From assembly GCA_964485815.1 (NCBI GenBank), contig CAZAJX010000041.1, positions 1-14,222 of the forward strand: 14,222 nucleotides of DNA, given 5' to 3'. The notes below the pieces were generated by a model that had not been told where the DNA came from, ran no database searches, and saw only the letters and a program-made list of their open reading frames with translations. Each line of letters starts with the position of its first letter. Positions within the stretch are counted from its first letter, which is position 1. The stretch is from SFLA01 sp964485815 (GTDB lineage: Bacteria; Bacillota; Clostridia; Oscillospirales; CAG-382). Made by a program: the position numbers and the translations under genes. Shown one piece after another: positions 12,762 to 14,222 of this stretch.

Positions 12762-14130
12762 AGTTAATGCTGTTCTTGATCCCCAGTTCCAGCCCCTTTC
12801 TCTCCTTTGCCGCGAAATGCGTGAAGCTACCAAGGAAAACGGTCAGGATCTCGTTATCGGTATCCAGAGAAACAAGGGTTACATCACCACTTATAAGACC
12901 AGAATTTATCCCGACGGAATCGGCAAAGATGAAGAAAACATCAATTTTGTTGACCGTCTTGTAAAGAGCCTTCTCTGGGTTGCCGGCGGTTATAAGATCA
13001 TCATCGCAGGCTCCAAGGTAGTAGGCGAAAACATCAAGGCTGCTTACGCAAAGGGCGGCTCCCGTGATTTCGATAACGGCTTTATGGCACGTGTGTACGA
13101 AACCGAATTCGAAGTAGAACTCCGCGACATCGCAGACGCTCCCGTAGACTACAACTCTCCCGCACCCGTTGGCAGACATCTTGACGGATGCCGTATCGGC
13201 TTTGACGCAGGCGGAAGCGACCGTAAGGTTTCCGCTGTTATCGACGGCGAAGCTGTATATTCCGAAGAAGTTGTTTGGTTCCCCAAGATCAATTCCGATC
13301 CCAACTACCACTACGAAGGCATTCTCAACGCTATGAAGACTGCCGCTTCCCATATGCCCAGAGTTGATGCTATCGGCGTTTCCTCCGCAGGCGTATATAT
13401 CGATAACAAGATAATGGTTGCTTCTCTTTTCCTCAAGGTTCCCGATGATCAGTTCGATAAGTGCGTAAAGAATATGTATATCGACGTTGCAAAGGAACTT
13501 GGCGAGAACATTCCCATCGAAGTTGCTAACGACGGCGACGTTACCGCTCTCGCAGGTGCAATGGATCTTGACGATACCAACGTTCTCGGCGTTGCTATGG
13601 GTACTTCCGAAGCAGGCGGCTACGTTGACGGTCAGGGCAATATCACCGGATGGCTCAACGAGCTTGCATTCGTTCCCGTTGACAACTGCAAGAACGCTAT
13701 GGTAGACGAATGGTCCGGCGATTACGGCTGCGGCGTTAAGTACTTCTCTCAGGATGGCGTTATCAAGCTTGCTCCTTATGCCGGCATCGAACTTGACGAA
13801 AACCTTTCTCCCGCAGAAAAGCTTAAGGTAGTTCAGGGCCTTATGAAGGAAGGCGACGAAAGAGCCGCAAAGATCTACGAAACCATCGGTGTTTACTTCG
13901 GCTATGCTATCGCATACTACACCGAATTCTACGATATCAAGCACGTTCTCATCATGGGTCGTGTTACCAGCGGCGAAGGCGGAACCATCCTCCTTGCAAA
14001 GGCACAGGAAGTTCTCGACGTTGAATTCCCCGAGCTTGCAAAGAAGATCACCCTCCACATTCCCGATGAATCCTCCCGCCGTGTAGGCCAGTCTGTTGCA
14101 GCAGCAAGCCTTCCCGATCTCGGCAAATAA
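12751..14130 (+). CDS. ROK-family protein, putative sugar kinase with extra N-terminal region
   Basis: Probable ATP-dependent kinase of the ROK (repressor, ORF, kinase) family, perhaps for an amino sugar given its nagA neighbour. The kinase-like part begins at about residue 147: phosphate-binding motif GFDAGGSDRK (150-159), catalytic pair N260/D261 in EVANDGD, adenosine-region GTSEAGGYVD (284-293) and GWLNELAFVPVD. Where typical ROK proteins have a cysteine-rich zinc motif, this has only DYGCG (324-328). The first 145 residues are an added region; no helix-turn-helix repressor domain is obvious there. At 459 residues it is much longer than the 290-320 of plain ROK kinases. ATG follows GGAGG by 11 bases, overlapping nagA by 11 bp. 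Codons are highly biased, as in nagA. A non-kinase or regulatory role remains possible. Confidence 0.8.
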   Translation: MKLKVNAVLDPQFQPLSLLCREMREATKENGQDLVIGIQRNKGYITTYKTRIYPDGIGKDEENINFVDRLVKSLLWVAGGYKIIIAGSKVVGENIKAAYAKGGSRDFDNGFMARVYETEFEVELRDIADAPVDYNSPAPVGRHLDGCRIGFDAGGSDRKVSAVIDGEAVYSEEVVWFPKINSDPNYHYEGILNAMKTAASHMPRVDAIGVSSAGVYIDNKIMVASLFLKVPDDQFDKCVKNMYIDVAKELGENIPIEVANDGDVTALAGAMDLDDTNVLGVAMGTSEAGGYVDGQGNITGWLNELAFVPVDNCKNAMVDEWSGDYGCGVKYFSQDGVIKLAPYAGIELDENLSPAEKLKVVQGLMKEGDERAAKIYETIGVYFGYAIAYYTEFYDIKHVLIMGRVTSGEGGTILLAKAQEVLDVEFPELAKKITLHIPDESSRRVGQSVAAASLPDLGK

Positions 14131-14145
14131 GCATAGATAATCATT

Positions 14146-14171
14146 AAGGCAGAAGCGAAAACTTCTGCCTT
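14146..14171 (+). repeat. First hairpin after the ROK gene
   Basis: Perfect 10-bp arms AAGGCAGAAG and CTTCTGCCTT around the six-base loop CGAAAA. No T-run follows, so it is not a standard terminator by itself; it may protect the 3' end of the nagA-ROK transcript or act with the next hairpin. Confidence 0.75.
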
Positions 14172-14181
14172 CAGATTACTG

Positions 14182-14221
14182 ACAAAGTCTATTTCAAGCA
14201 AGAGATAGACTTTGTTTTTTT
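14182..14221 (+). terminator. Intrinsic terminator of the nagA-ROK transcript
   Basis: Arms ACAAAGTCTAT (14182-14192) and ATAGACTTTGT (14205-14215) pair perfectly over 11 bases around a 12-base loop, followed directly by a run of seven T (14215-14221). This is a clear rho-independent terminator at the right window edge. Confidence 0.9.
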
Positions 14222-14222
14222 G

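Noticed and set aside
12730..14058. Long minus-strand open frame of 442 codons opposite the ROK gene, and another of 433 codons opposite nagA (11532-12833)
   Set aside because: They are antisense shadows caused by the strong codon bias of the plus-strand genes; their translations show no recognisable motif, while the plus-strand proteins have complete family motifs, ribosome sites and a terminator.

Overview
The window looks like ordinary chromosome of a Gram-positive anaerobe of the class Clostridia (phylum Bacillota), probably an uncultured gut or rumen lineage. Supporting signs are strong purine-rich ribosome binding sites, near-consensus sigma-A promoters, a zinc-finger Clp ATPase of the ClpE type, an ecfA1-ecfA2-ecfT-truA block, a CvpA-like protein and a DUF5711-like protein. 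The genus cannot be read from the sequence. There is no phage, insertion sequence, CRISPR array, tRNA or rRNA.

Layout: two transcription units diverge from a 185-bp region at 10387-10571. To the left (minus strand) runs a very tight series of twelve genes: ruvC, ruvA, ruvB, a short RlmI-like SAM methyltransferase, ecfA1, ecfA2, ecfT, truA, a membrane-anchored propeller-like protein (DUF5711-like), a CvpA-like membrane protein, pgsA, and a ClpE-type AAA+ unfoldase cut by the left window edge. Junctions range from a 10-bp overlap to a 22-bp gap. I see no internal terminator, so one promoter in front of ruvC (TTGACG-N17-TATAAT) may drive the whole series. To the right (plus strand) lie acpP, a hairpin, a Gph-like HAD phosphatase, a second promoter, and an overlapping nagA / ROK-family kinase pair closed by tandem hairpins, the last a clear intrinsic terminator.

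How the genes work together: ruvCAB encode Holliday-junction resolution. EcfA1, EcfA2 and EcfT form a shared energy module for vitamin or micronutrient uptake, whose substrate-binding S proteins must be encoded elsewhere. TruA and the methyltransferase modify RNA (the latter probably). PgsA and AcpP belong to lipid synthesis. NagA plus the ROK protein point to amino-sugar (GlcNAc) use or recycling. ClpE-type ATPases feed damaged proteins to ClpP.

I found no clearly new system. The most unusual items are the ROK protein with an extra N-terminal region of about 145 residues and a degenerate zinc-motif region, the DUF5711-like/CvpA-like coupled membrane pair, and two inverted repeats placed on the ruvC and acpP promoters like operators.
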